Position numbers and translations under genes: made by a program. From Diogma glabrata (lineage: Eukaryota > Arthropoda > Insecta > Diptera > Cylindrotomidae), in contig OY856187.1 of NCBI GenBank assembly GCA_963693315.1, positions 115,274,437 to 115,338,436 on the forward strand: DNA of 64,000 nt, read 5' to 3'. How positions within the stretch are numbered: position 1 is the stretch's first letter; every line of letters starts with the position of its first letter. Shown here piece after piece: positions 47,443 to 58,229 of the stretch. The notes beneath the pieces are model-generated. The model saw nothing but the letters and a program-made list of their open reading frames with translations. It was not told the origin of the DNA and did no database searches.

Positions 47443-47470
<28 letters not shown>
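44408..47470 (-). mobile_element. LINE (jockey/CR1-like) with intact ORF2
   Basis: Minus-strand element: a T-run (about 47443-47470) at the 5' side, about 45 bases of leader, ORF2, a roughly 100-base 3' UTR with AATAAA, and a poly(A) tail of about 29 A (44408-44437 on the plus strand as T). No ORF1 is present. No target-site duplication is clear. Confidence 0.85.
44532..47396 (-). CDS. LINE ORF2: endonuclease-reverse transcriptase
   Basis: 954 codons, uninterrupted; ATG is directly preceded by an in-frame TAA. The N-terminal APE endonuclease (residues about 1-230) has SFANIRGL, LFLTETI, LYRSPNS, ILGDFNVHN and GGSDHNLI, which include the catalytic and metal-binding positions. RT (about 450-730): KASGPDSIPPIIL, NYRPISILSVVSKVFE, ERQYGFRKGRATGDLL, ALDITKAFDKVWH, GVPQGSALSPTLFLLYINDL, and SFADDSTLHA (catalytic FADD). 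C-terminal blocks: RLLGVEIENNMKWN, YKSFIRPCMEYCSHIWGG and FFNRVSHLWNALP. All core motifs look intact, so the protein could be active. It nicks target DNA and primes cDNA synthesis there. A decayed relative lies at 58.2-60.95 kb. Confidence 0.93.
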   Translation of the reverse strand: MAKLSISFANIRGLNVNLNAVHLYLENLKPDILFLTETIISARAVSLDKTKYVCPNYELESSFYFKHGVCAFIRNSVPYVRINNFELNSKFHNMVSLKITCSNQTLFVFGLYRSPNSPENINLFHDLSEKIDRLTIYPNAKIIILGDFNVHNKEWLTHSSKTDELGKEAELFALYHNFTQIIDQPTRVPDIPGQSGNLLDLFLINDPSLVQFKVSEPLGGSDHNLISTHLNIQVPKQFKANPRLVWDYKAANWQGLRDFFKWFPWKRNCLFSQDPNIAASNFSEIIYMGMRRFIPNSLIVPKVDRWFSSKCKKAIKIKKKAFQKFIQNKSDENLRLYRIERNLCRKLIDAEKHLFIRKKANKFAEHPTGSRNFYKAVKAVQGNFCKSSIPPLIDNEMPVIDPKEKANLLGNCFSLNSTLVEPNFLPRPIPRVSNKMGRIIFRKNVIRKMLLQINTNKASGPDSIPPIILKTFAKELAPILTKIFYLSYKKGIFPDIWKMASVQPVPKKGAKTDPRNYRPISILSVVSKVFEKYVNFNIMSFLESSKLLKERQYGFRKGRATGDLLSFVTHIWNKSLENHGETFGVALDITKAFDKVWHNNLICKLRCYGLDEQLISWLQSFISERKFRVNVDGVSSNIFSTNAGVPQGSALSPTLFLLYINDLLDATVNPIHSFADDSTLHASHEMPNLYAPSNLNVARSNLIESLNIDLKTILDWGVANSVEFNTSKTQVCHFSRLSTPNPFLLKFDSNDLQEKESVRLLGVEIENNMKWNSHIFNLAKNAVQKLGFLSRCRKVFNSEQLLLIYKSFIRPCMEYCSHIWGGAYISSLKCLDSIQRRAVKLIGNSTLTNELDSLQHRRDVADLTVFYKYIMDERASTEIKSILPEPANFARSTRASIAAHPFTVQVTRCRTVAFQRDFFNRVSHLWNALPAWVFPDNFNPQNFKINVNKFLKEN

Positions 47471-47473
<3 letters not shown>

Positions 47474-48219
47474 CAACAAACAACCAAATAAAAGATCAAA
47501 GTTGATATCTAAATTGACAATTTTAACAGCTGGATAACTTGATACTAAGTCTAAGTTTAACTGTCAAAATCGTCAATCCAAACAAATGATAAATAATTAA
47601 TGGTAAGACATGAAAGTTTGAAGCAAAAAGATTAAACCAAGCCAAACAACAAAATTTGATGAAAAGAAGACCGTGAAAGAACAGAAACTAAAATACAATT
47701 ACCATCGACATAAAGATTTACAAATAAATAAATATTAAAATTTCAAGAAAAACTTATCTGATTTCAAATTAATTTTTTCGTACAATACTATTAATCCTTA
47801 TCCTTTTGTGTACTATTAATTCTTATATCCAATTCTTATCAATCTATGCCAATAAAATTTTCGCCAAACTTGTTCTTTTAGAAAACTTTTACCTACAAAA
47901 GAAAAAGAAAAAGAATAATTATTAATATGCAGAATATGGATCCTAAAATTAAAAAATTGTATTAAAATAATAATTTAAAATAACAGTTTGATATAAAATA
48001 ATTTAATTTGAATAAAATTGTAAATAAAAAATTGACAGCAATAAAAAATAACGTCTTCTTGCAACCGCTACTTTGATTGAATTAAAGCTAGTGAGCTTTA
48101 CATTTTGTTCAAGTGACACAGTTTTCCTTCCTCTACCTACTCACTACTTTTGAACAAAATAAGTAAATAAAATAGATAAGTAAATAAATAAAATAAATAA
48201 ATTATTGATTTTGCATTTT
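47471..48219. other. No recognisable gene
   Basis: A-rich sequence; nothing identified. Confidence 0.5.
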
Positions 48220-48250
48220 TAGGGTTCCGTTTTTTATACGGAACACTATT
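48220..48250. repeat. Short hairpin, AGGGTTCCG/CGGAACAC
   Basis: 'agggttccgttttttatacggaacact' forms a small imperfect hairpin at the start of a repeat-rich stretch. Similar tips occur in dispersed insect repeats. Confidence 0.4.
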
Positions 48251-48719
48251 GGTGAGAGTAAAACGAGTTTTTCACATTATATCGATTATCTCGTAAACTA
48301 CAAATGCTATGGACTTGAAATTTGAGGTGCGTATAAAACTAATCTGCTCACACGAAATGACGGATACAAATAAAACTAAAGTGGTTTTCGTTTGGTTTAC
48401 AGGGGTACGATGTGAGACCTTTGAGAAAATATATTTTTTTATAGATTCAAGTAGGGTTTCATATGAAAGGGCTTCATTTCAGTATTTCTTAAAAATTTAT
48501 TTTGGAATTTTACACCTCACCATTTTTTGTATAATTTGGAATAATGACGTTTTTTTCGTGTTTTCTTACCTCAATTAGCTCCGAACCTAACTGATCGAAA
48601 ATTTTCAAATGTATTTGGAATGATAGAAAAATTAGTACGTTTTTAATAAAAAATATAAAAAAGTGTCATATTCTCATACTTAGATTTATTAAGGGGTGGA
48701 AATTAGGAGGGGTAAAATC

Positions 48720-49990
48720 ACTATTTAAAATGGGGTCAAGTGGGGTGTCATTTTAAAGAAGACTTTATTTAGAAAACATAACAATTTTTTTTAGAATTTT
48801 GCGATACACAGTTTTTGAGTTATTTTCAAAAAAGTGCAACTTTCAGACCGTTCCCCCCTCCCCTCCCCCTACGTTTCGACACTGATTGACAGAAAAATTT
48901 GTAAAAATTCACAGAGTTAGGAAATTTGGTAAATTTTGTATGAAAATTATAGCGAGGTCTCAAATAATTATATTTTAGTGTGTTTAGGGGACCGGTGTAA
49001 AGAGGGTAAAAAAAAAGTTTTTGACCCAAGCGAGTGGGGTGTCATTTGCAAGAGCACTTAATTTAAAATTTGTTGCAATTTTCTTTAGAATTTTGCGGTG
49101 CACAGTTTTTGAGTTATGGACAAAAAAGTAAAAAATTCAGACCGTTCTCCCCCCCCCCCTACGTTTTGACACTGATTGACAGAAAAATTTGTAAAAATTC
49201 ACAGAGCTAGAAATTTAGTAAATTTTGTATGAAAATTATAGCGAGGTCTCAAATAAAAATATTTCTATGTCTTTAGGGGACCGGTGTAAAGAGGGTAAAA
49301 AAATTTTTTTTTGACCCAAGCGAGTGGGGTGTCATTTGAAAAAACATTTAGTTTAAAATTTGTTGCAATTTTCTTTAGAATTTTGCGATGCACAGTTTTT
49401 GAGTTATGGACAAAAAAGTGAAAAATCCAGACCGTTCCCCCCCTACTACGTTTCGACACTGATTGACAGAAAAATTTGAAAAAATTCCCAGAGCTAGGAA
49501 ATTTAGTAAATTTTGTATGAAAATTATAGCGAGGTCTCAAATAATTATATTTCTGTGTGCTTAGGGGACCGGTGTAAGGAGGGTAAAAAAAAAGTTTTTT
49601 TGACCCAAGCGAGTGGGGTGTCATTTGCAAGAACACTTAATTTAAAATTTGTTGCAATTTTCTTTAGAATTTTTCGGTGCACAGTTTTTGAGTTATGGAC
49701 AAAAAAGTGAAAAATTCAGACCGTTCCCCCCTCTACGTTTCGACACTGATTGACAGAAAAATTTGTAAAAATTTACAGAGCTAGGAAATTTAGTAAATTT
49801 TGTATGAAAATTATAGCGAGGTCTCAAATAATTATATTTCTGTGTGTTTAGGGGACCGGTGTAAAAAGGGTAAGCGAGTGGGGTGTCATTTGAAAGAGCA
49901 CTTAATTTATAAATCATTGCAATTTTTTTTAGAATTTTGTGATGTAAAGTTTTTGAGTTATTATCAAAAAAGTGCAACACGGTCAGATTC
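48720..49990. repeat. Tandem satellite, about 290-bp unit
   Basis: 'gtggggtgtcattt' or variant recurs near 48741, 49036, 49327, 49614 and 49878 (spacing 294, 291, 287, 264). Units share 'ttttgagttat', 'cgacactgattgacagaaaa', 'ttttgtatgaaaattatagc' and 'ggggaccggtgtaaa', with a variable C-run. Open frames such as FYPLYTGPL on either strand are shadows. Confidence 0.93.
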
Positions 49991-50615
49991 GTTGTTTTTT
50001 CGTATTTACAAGAATGCATAGTTTTTAACTTGAATTAGTTAAATATCTATTATTAATAGCTATTTATGTATTAAGGGCGTAAAGCAGATCTTTTTTGCTT
50101 TATAGTGAAATTGTTGCTCGAGGCGTTAGCCAAGTTCAACAAACACTCGAAAACAAAAAAGATACTTTATGCCCGAATTACATACAAGATTTTTTGTACG
50201 AGTACGATTCTGCATTATTTGCATAAGTTAAAATACATATATTTACACAAAAAAGTAAAATATTTTTTGAGAAAATTGTTTAATCCAAGTAGCTTTTTAT
50301 ATTTATTTTCCTAAATTTCTATAGCAAACATTTTTTTTTTAAATTTCTAAATTTAAACATTTTATTTTTCAGTTGTATTTGATCTATCGTATTGTCAACT
50401 ACACATATATTATTAGTAAAATATATTTTGTGAAAATCGTTAAGTTCACATAATATTTTATTTTTTTCTAAATGTCGTTAGCAACCAATTTGCTTAATTT
50501 TAACTGCATGTTAAATTACTAGCAAACCAAAAAAGGCTTAGAAATGATTTTCTCAAAACAAAATTTCAAAAATTTTAAATTTATATCTAAATTATTTAAA
50601 TAAAAAGTAGATTTA
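49991..50615. other. No recognisable gene
   Basis: Unassigned AT-rich sequence. Confidence 0.5.
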
Positions 50616-51199
50616 CAACATGTATCACAACAACACATAAATACCTTTTCAGACGTAGGTCCCACAACAACCTGCGTTCTAAGGTGTTGATGAACGCTTT
50701 TTTTAAACCTCTGCAGATTGAAACCACCAGAGACTATGGATTCCGGTAAACTATTCCATTTGTATGCAGTTCGGACAAAGAAGTCTTTATGCGATCTGCC
50801 AGTATGACAGCGCGGCATCTCGACCGTTTGACTGGTTGCGCTAGCCGATTGCCGAGTGAAACGGGGGTAAGAATATGTTTCAAACATGATGCTACTGATT
50901 TCATCTGAGCACTGTTGATGACGATATTTGTAAGAAACAACGAAGTGAGCAACAGAGCGACGATGTTGTAGGGAATCAAGTTTTGATGTCAAATCTCGAT
51001 CACCCACAATTCGTATAGCCCGCTTTTGGACAGAGTCCAAGAGGGCCAAGATGGAAACAGAAGCAGCACCCCAAACTTGACAACAATACTCCGTACAGGG
51101 ACGATTGTAGGACTTATAAACATGGAGCAATTGGTATGAAGTGAAAAATTTTCTGAATTTCTGAAAAGTTTTATGTATGGTTTTTTTGGAAATAGGCAA
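50616..51199 (-). pseudogene. Non-LTR retrotransposon 3' fragment, copy 2
   Basis: About 190 codons of an RT C-terminus: LHVYKSYNRPCTEYCCQVWG, LLDSVQKRAIRIVGD, LDSLQHRRSVAHFVVSYKY, CHTGRSHKDFFVRTAYKWNS. 5'-truncated before the RT core, since no FADD box is present. It overlaps copy 1 at 43.2-43.6 kb over its last 110 residues with high identity. Confidence 0.82.
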
Positions 51200-51239
51200 G
51201 CACGATGTATTTTATTTGCATACATATGTTTGGACAATT

Positions 51240-52765
51240 TTCTAATTCGAAAATAGGCATCAAGTATATTTTGATCTTTTGAGTTCGTTTGATGTTTTCA
51301 AAAATATTTACGCTTTAGGGCGTAAAATAGTAATTTAGGCATTGTTATTTTAATTTTAGGCGTCGTTATTTTAATAGGAAAAAAGTCCTGACTTGCTCAC
51401 AATTTTGAAATCCTAAAAGTGCATTTTACGGTTTACTCGTGCAAAAAATTACTTATAGTCTGGTTATGACCTTTTCCAATTCATCACTTCCAAGTTCCAA
51501 CCAACCCCATTAATAATAACTGAATATCAATTTCTATTTGTTTAACCATTTTTGCTTAAAATCTGATACATACATAATTGATACAAAATATGTTTATATT
51601 TCCAAATGAATCAACCTACATCTATCATAAATCCATCTTCGTTTATCAGAAATACATATATTTGTTTTGATAGTTTCAAATTATAAATGGTCGATTTCAA
51701 ATTAGGGTTTTTGTAAAATCAATCAGTGTTTGTACATGATTTAAACTTAAATTACTCTTCTTCTTCTTTCTGTTCCTTGTGCCTTTTGTTCTCTTATCTT
51801 ACTATATTTCTTGTTGCCAACTAAATTGTAAGAATAATCAAATTTTACCATAAATTTAAATTTAAATAAAAAAAATTAAATTGAAACCAATCATGTTGAA
51901 TGGGCAACTAGAGTCAACAAAAAAGAAGAGGTTATAGGCCCCATGTTGTATTGTGTTTTACATATTAAAATACATGTTTAATAACAAAATAAATAAAATT
52001 AAAATATGATTTATTTATGGTATTTTTTATTATTATTAATTGCTTTTTGTGATTTCAAGCTACATTTTAAATTTGCGATTTTCATTCGTTTTAATCTCAG
52101 AAGATTAAAAGTTATGGAAAATAGTGTTTGGATTTCATTTGATTTTATCAGGGTAATGACCAATTCATGTAAAAAAACCGATCTTAATCCCTAAATGGTT
52201 CTAGCACTGGTTTTTAATAGGTCTTTTAAATAAGCATGAAAAAAATGTTTATTTATACGTTGTCACAAGCATCGGTCTGAAAAGCTTTTTGTCAAAATTT
52301 GACAAAGTAAAACCAGAAAGTGGAGATAGTCTGTCGACCCGTTAGGTTTTCTATTTGATTTCGATGAAACTCGATACATATACGCTTTTAATTTAGTGTC
52401 TCACAGTTTTGATTTTGGACACATTTGGCCAAATTGTGAGGAAGTCTTACAAACAAATAATTATTTCCAAATGTAATACCTTGTTTAAAATTGACTCATT
52501 AGTTTTCATTATTTAACTAGTTGGAGGCCTTTAGGCCAACATATATTTGTTTGGCTTTAGAAAACTTTAGAAAAGCGTTTTGATTTATAACGTAAAACTT
52601 TCCGCGTGAACCTAAATTAAATCTTTGTTACCGAAAGATTAAAATTTTAAAATAAAAGGTTGCAGCTCTAATATACAACTTCAATTCAATCCAATCCAGC
52701 CCTAGTTGAGAAACAAATAAACTATCTAAGACTTTAGTCCAAATGCGAAGATACACAAAATAAAG
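51240..52765. other. No recognisable gene
   Basis: AT-rich, short frames only. Confidence 0.5.
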
Positions 52766-52795
52766 GTAATAATAATAATAATAATAATAATAATG
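52766..52795 (-). repeat. (ATT)n tail of non-LTR element
   Basis: AAT/ATT trinucleotide repeat, about nine copies, immediately after AATAAACATT on the minus strand, where the element's 3' end is expected. Confidence 0.75.
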
Positions 52796-53248
52796 TTTAT
52801 TGAATACCATTTTAGATTACAATTCTTTGTTTTTGCTAAATTATAAGTTTTAAGATTAATAAATTCTATTTAATATTTCAAAGCAATTAGTAACGAAACA
52901 TCTATAGGACTATGGCAACTAAGCCGTCCGTCCGGGTTTTCCACTGTTTAATTTAATATCATTTGTTTAAGTTAAGTGCATTTTGTAGTATGGTCTAGAA
53001 AATAAAGATAAACATAATATAACAAAAAAAAAAAAAACTTAAATATACAAGTATTATTATGTGCATATAAACATCAAAATATGGGAGATTCTCATAATGC
53101 TATGGCACAGTATATCAAAACCGCGAGGTACCTTACACAGTTTGATTATATTCATTATATTATTTTAATAACAAAGGAGAGAATAAAAATTAACAAAAAA
53201 AACGAAATATTTGAAATCTTCTTTAGATCCATTTCAACCTGAATTCGT

Positions 53249-56200
53249 TCACACATTAAATTCGTTTATCAAGCTGTACCGATATTTGGTGGCAATGTTA
53301 ACATAGTTATACAAACTTATGTAATCCTTTCCGTTTAAATACTGCCGAAGCTCCTCAACTGATAGTTCACGTTTTTTGAAGAATTTTTTCCTAAATTCTG
53401 AAAGTGCCGGGCATTCTGCAACAAAGTGGAATATATTTTCAGCTGCAAAAAGGTTACACAGCGAGCAAGTCCCAGATGTGTCTCTTTGAAAGGCTCTTGC
53501 ATTTATGTCAATTAAACCTCCTCTAGTTTTGAAAATAATCATAATTTGATGCATTTCATACTTATCGCAGAAATATTCTGGAACATTCTCATAATCCAAT
53601 TTACTGTATTCGTCGTGCAGAGTCCCACGTCGGGCTTTACTTACATACTCACTCTTATGAATCAATCCCAACTCTGCCACTATGCCCTGAAATTTATGGT
53701 CTAAAATTTTAATATTATCTATGTTGTCGAGATTATTTAAGTCGACAATTATATCGCATTGATGTGCCAGGTCTTTTAATACAGGCACCCAGAAACAATT
53801 ATTTTTAATCATTTCGTATGTGAGAAACTTGGGTAGTCTATAATCTGGGTATTTCAGGGTTCTTACTATATAGTCCAAATGTAGCCGCAGTGTATATAGA
53901 AACAATTTGTCACGATTTGTTTCCAGACTAATCATATAATTGGGTGTGCTTCGTGGTATGCAAAAAAGTTTTTTTATGAAAAATCTTTGTAGTTGTTCTA
54001 CCTCATTGTATTCACAAAATCCCCATACCTGTGCAGCGTAGCACATTATTGCTCTCGAAGCCGCCTCAAAAATTTTATATTTGCCTGAGCAATTAACGAG
54101 ATTTTTGTAAATTATCTTGTCCCAGATACTATTTAATGCCATTTTAGAGCACCTTAGTTTTTCCTTGAGATGTGCGACAAAAGACAATTTCGGTGTTAAT
54201 ATAACGCCAAGATATTTATAAGAGGGAACTATTTCAATGATATTTTCACCATATTTCCATGCCTCCGCTGCTCTTCTTCTGCCTCCTGATCCGAATACCA
54301 TTATTTTGGACTTCTCCAGGTTAACCAGTAGATTCCACTTGTTGCAGTATAAAAAGAGCTGTTCTATCATTACTTGCAAAGTATTGGGATCATCTGCTAA
54401 AAGAACTAGATCATCTGCATATTTCAGCAGTTTTATTGTCCATGTACCAATTTTTATTCCGCCTGTTAACACATCATATATGTCGTTTATGAATAACGCA
54501 AATAACAGTGGACTGAGCAGACACCCTTGCCTTACGCCTGATTCCGTTGCAAACTCTTCCGATAAGTTCACTCCGTTCCATACACTTGCCTTCGTATTGC
54601 TATACAATTGCTTTAGAATACGGAGAAATTTATTTGACATCCCTAAACTATGCAGTTTATAAAAAAGCGCAGCACGAACGATGCTATCAAAAGCTGCCCG
54701 AAAATCTACGAAGAATGCATAAACTCTACCTTTTTTGGCTAATAGCTTTAAACGAATTATACAAGCTAATGAGTATATGCAATCTACTGTCGAGTAACCA
54801 CGCCTGAAACCTGCCTGAAATTCATTTAAAATCGTGTTATCCTGAACCCATTTTTCCAGTCGAGCTAAAAGTATTCCTGCGAATAACTTTCCACATGTAT
54901 TCATAAACGATATACCCCTATAATTTACCGCATCATTTGTATTACCTTTTTTGTAGATGGGGAATATTATCGATTTTTTGAATGATTCTGGAATTTTTGC
55001 GTTCTCAAAAATAATATTAAAACATTTTGTAAGTTTCTCTATGTATGCCGCTGGACAATTTTTGTAGAATTCATACGGAATTCTGTCAAGACCCGCAGCC
55101 TTATTGTCCTTAGCACGCTCCAGCACTAATTCGACTTCATAATTTTGAATTTCTCGGTCAAGTTCTTCGACAATAATTTCAGACTCTGCGTACATGATCC
55201 GGCTTGCTGTTATTTGCGGATTTAATAATTTGTAAAAATACTCTGAGAAGTCTTCAACCGATAAGTTTGCCCCACATATAAATTTTTTTGATCTAATTTC
55301 TTTTAAAACTGATCCCCAATCTTTTTGGTTTTTGATTTTGCAAAGACTTTCTACCAGCTTCATATCATAATTTCGTTTCTTAAAAATGTCATTCGCCTGA
55401 CAATACAACTCTCTTACCGTATTCGAACCCGATTTTTTGTATAATTTCAGAAGCCTAAATGATTTAGCTCTTGCTGCTAGACATTCATAGTCAAACCATT
55501 TCTGTTTTAATACTTTGTTTTTGGAGTGAACCGGTTTGTAGTTGCAGTCATATTTTACAGCTTCATAAATTATATTAGTGAGTAAAGGGATGTCAAAATT
55601 TGTTTCCGGATTTCTTGTTGAGGTGTTGTTTAATACTTGTTCTATTGCATTACGAAAGACTATTGGGTTCTGTTTGCTCCAATTTAGCTTTGGCAAAAGA
55701 TTTAGTGCATTTTCTGGGGCTGCTAGGATACACTCATCTATTAATAGTGTGAGTGGCATATGATCGGAGAAATTTTTACTTTCCACATAAAATTTGAACT
55801 TCAGATTTAAAAAGTCAATCGGCACCACACAAAGGTCATTCACCGACGAGCCCATTGTCCCAATGAAGGTTAATTCTCCATTAAGATCATCCCTTGTTCG
55901 ACCATTTAAAATTACCCCTCCAATGTTCTCTACCATTTCTAAGAAACGTTTCCCTCTGTTATTTAATACCTTATCTTTAGATAATCTAATTTCCGCGACA
56001 TCTGCGTTTATTCCCATAACTTCTTGATCTAATATTTGACCTTCCCCTATCCTCACATTAGCATCTCCTAATATAATAATGTTTTTAATTCGGTTTGGTT
56101 CTGAAAAAAAATTAATTAAACTTTCAAATTCACTATTCCACTTATTGCAGTTTAAGTATATTGGTAAAATGCTGTAATGTATTTTATTTGTTAAAAAAGA

Positions 56201-56545
56201 GATGTAAACCATATCACCTTGACTCCGAAATTGCAGTTGATTCGCTTCGACAGTATTTAATTTAAGTCCATACACACATCCACCCTGTGCTCGACCAAAC
56301 CTATTTTGTCTGGTTGCCGGTATCCAGTGCAGCCTGAAACCACTAAGAAAATTTTTATAACGATCCGTATTACATGCCTCTACCCAGGATTCAAATAGCA
56401 AGAAAATTTCAAATTGTTTTAAATATTCGAAAAAACTAGGAAATAGTAACTTATTAGCTAAACCATTAATATTATATGACAGAATTTTAATTTGTTTGTT
56501 TATGACACTTATTTTATTTTCTATCCGGCGGACCGGTTTTGATTG
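53249..56545 (-). CDS. Non-LTR ORF2: endonuclease-reverse transcriptase with zinc finger
   Basis: Uninterrupted for about 1,098 codons from just after the UAG at 56546-56548. EN starts IKILSYNINGLANK, then IIILGDANVRIGEG and SDHMPLTL. RT: KAAGLDRIPYEF, NYRGISFMNTCGKLF, NEFQAGFRRGYSTVDCI, FFVDFRAAFDSI, GVRQGCLLSPLLFALFINDI, KYADDLVLLAD (catalytic YADD), YKYLGVILT. Near the C-terminus CSLCNLFAAENIFHFVAECP forms a CCHC-type finger. There is no ATG upstream of the EN start; the first is in GDMVYIS, over 100 codons in. ORF2 must therefore be reached by readthrough, reinitiation or a non-AUG start. All catalytic motifs appear intact. Confidence 0.92.
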   Translation of the reverse strand, partial: QSKPVRRIENKISVINKQIKILSYNINGLANKLLFPSFFEYLKQFEIFLLFESWVEACNTDRYKNFLSGFRLHWIPATRQNRFGRAQGGCVYGLKLNTVEANQLQFRSQGDMVYISFLTNKIHYSILPIYLNCNKWNSEFESLINFFSEPNRIKNIIILGDANVRIGEGQILDQEVMGINADVAEIRLSKDKVLNNRGKRFLEMVENIGGVILNGRTRDDLNGELTFIGTMGSSVNDLCVVPIDFLNLKFKFYVESKNFSDHMPLTLLIDECILAAPENALNLLPKLNWSKQNPIVFRNAIEQVLNNTSTRNPETNFDIPLLTNIIYEAVKYDCNYKPVHSKNKVLKQKWFDYECLAARAKSFRLLKLYKKSGSNTVRELYCQANDIFKKRNYDMKLVESLCKIKNQKDWGSVLKEIRSKKFICGANLSVEDFSEYFYKLLNPQITASRIMYAESEIIVEELDREIQNYEVELVLERAKDNKAAGLDRIPYEFYKNCPAAYIEKLTKCFNIIFENAKIPESFKKSIIFPIYKKGNTNDAVNYRGISFMNTCGKLFAGILLARLEKWVQDNTILNEFQAGFRRGYSTVDCIYSLACIIRLKLLAKKGRVYAFFVDFRAAFDSIVRAALFYKLHSLGMSNKFLRILKQLYSNTKASVWNGVNLSEEFATESGVRQGCLLSPLLFALFINDIYDVLTGGIKIGTWTIKLLKYADDLVLLADDPNTLQVMIEQLFLYCNKWNLLVNLEKSKIMVFGSGGRRRAAEAWKYGENIIEIVPSYKYLGVILTPKLSFVAHLKEKLRCSKMALNSIWDKIIYKNLVNCSGKYKIFEAASRAIMCYAAQVWGFCEYNEVEQLQRFFIKKLFCIPRSTPNYMISLETNRDKLFLYTLRLHLDYIVRTLKYPDYRLPKFLTYEMIKNNCFWVPVLKDLAHQCDIIVDLNNLDNIDNIKILDHKFQGIVAELGLIHKSEYVSKARRGTLHDEYSKLDYENVPEYFCDKYEMHQIMIIFKTRGGLIDINARAFQRDTSGTCSLCNLFAAENIFHFVAECPALSEFRKKFFKKRELSVEELRQYLNGKDYISLYNYVNIATKYRYSLINEFNV

Positions 56546-56548
56546 CTA
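56546..56548 (-). promoter_or_regulatory. In-frame UAG in CAA-UCA context between ORF1 and ORF2
   Basis: On the minus strand AGG AAA TAG CAA TCA AAA. This fits the known stop-codon readthrough consensus UAG-CAR-YYA. The codons on both sides are in one frame. See findings. Confidence 0.6.
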
Positions 56549-56787
56549 TTTCCTAAGATCTTTAGAAATCTGCTTTGAGATTTGAACGTTATTAAAAAGG
56601 GTTGACAAATCATGTTGGTATAAATTATTTATCTTTTCTAAATCTTGGTTTGATGCTCCAATTAATTTGCTGCCGACTAAATTAAACTGTAAATCCCCAA
56701 TGACAAGGCCATCATTTGTTATTTTAACTTTAATTGCTTCGTTTAATAACCATTTCCTTTCGTACTCTAAATAAAGGTATGAAGTAC
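56549..56787 (-). pseudogene. C-terminal end of ORF1-like frame (5'-truncated)
   Basis: About 80 codons open in the ORF2 frame: ERKWLLNEAIKVKITNDG, LVIGDLQFNL, NQDLEKINNLY, ending KDLRK before the UAG. The charged, helical composition and 'ITNDGLVIGD' recall the C-terminal part of LINE ORF1 proteins. Upstream a stop and unrelated sequence suggest 5' truncation of the insertion. Confidence 0.5.
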
Positions 56788-56790
56788 GCT

Positions 56791-58229
56791 ATAGCTTAAA
56801 TTACCATAGATTCCTATTCCTAAAAAATGTCGGTCTGTATTAATTTTACAATTCAACTAATTCTTTTTTCGAGTTTCGAGTTGTCAGTCACTAAAAAATT
56901 TTTTTGAAATAAAAAATTAACCTCGAATGACAAAACAATTGGCAATTTTGTTGTTTCTTCTTTCCTTTCAAAACCACGTTTTGACATAAATAAACAGAAT
57001 TCCCAGTAATCGACAAAAACTTTTAACTTGACCACGGAAAAATTACTCTTAACGTTGATTTCAAAAAGTTGATTTCAAAATTTTTGTGTCTTCATTTTCC
57101 ACACTTTCTCTTGTTCCAGTTGTTTTTATTTACCGAAGCTTTAAGCAAAAATTGAAAATTGCATTAAAAATTGACTTAAAAATTAAATATTAACAACGCT
57201 GGTGCTCAACACTGATATTATGTTTCGGATTGTATTGATTTATAATCCAATGATTGCGTATTTTTTTGTTCTAATTATTTTATTCGGGTTTATTTTTCAA
57301 AGTGGAAAACCAATTAACTAAAACTTTCTTATTTACATACCAATTAACAAAACTGATTACAAATATAACACAAAGAATTTGTTTTATTCCAAAATTATGG
57401 TAAATTGAAAAAATAAAATTGTATATAATCATACATAACCACACAATCAATCATTGTTATCTTTTAATCGAATGCGTTAACAAACGAAAATCTTTTCAAC
57501 TACACTGATATACTTACAGCTTACTACTCCTCCAATTTTATATTTTGCTCACAATTTTTATGTTGACAAAATCTCTTTACTCATTTTATCTGTTCGTTAC
57601 GTAACATTCGTTACTTACGTTACTTGCTTCGTAACATTCTTTTCCTCTGATAAACGAATAATAAAACTTTATCGAAATAAAATCCACTTACAGTTGTTTT
57701 TTTAACGAAAATAAATTGGAAAATATAATGGAAATAAAAACATTCAGTTGTTTAGCTGTTGTAGTTCACAAAGAACTTTTTTTTTCATTTCTTTGGAAAA
57801 ACTATTTTTATGTTTTAATTACAATAAAGAATAAATGAAAATTACGTCCTGCAGTGTAGTAGAAAAAACTTCTAGTATTTATTATGCGGGAAAATACTAA
57901 AAAGCTTTTGTTTAAGATTTGTTTATCAAATATTTGTACGAAAACTAACAGTAGTAATTTTTTATTTGCAAGGTTTAGCTAAGGTATCTCAAATACCTAT
58001 AAAAACGTAATCATAAATTCAAAATTCATCAAAAAATGACTCGAATTCGAACCTCGAACTTTAAACCGTAATATTAATAATTAATCATATATAAGTAGCT
58101 AGTTAGATTTGAATTAAGGGCCTGAAAACTCTGAAGAAATCATTACTTACATCTGGAATTTGCTAGGCAATACTTAACATTATAATAAAATCTAGGTAAA
58201 TTGATCAAATTTTGGATTTTTTTAATTAA
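56791..58229. other. No recognisable gene
   Basis: AT-rich; no domain seen in the 60-aa frame at 56853-57035. Confidence 0.5.

Larger units (their letters stand above)
52766..56790 (-). mobile_element. Non-LTR retrotransposon with (ATT)n tail, ORF1 end + full ORF2
   Basis: Minus strand: the 5'-truncated end of an ORF1-like frame (about 56787-56549), UAG, ORF2 (to 53249), a roughly 450-base 3' UTR, then AATAAACATT and about nine ATT repeats (52766-52795) as the tail. A simple-repeat tail is known from I- and RTE-like elements. I do not assign a clade. Confidence 0.85.

Noticed and set aside
48826..50021. FYPLYTGPL-type frames
   Set aside because: Shadows of the 290-bp satellite.
58021..58060. 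Possible tRNA T-loop (ttcgaacctcgaac)
   Set aside because: No acceptor stem or A-box could be matched around it.
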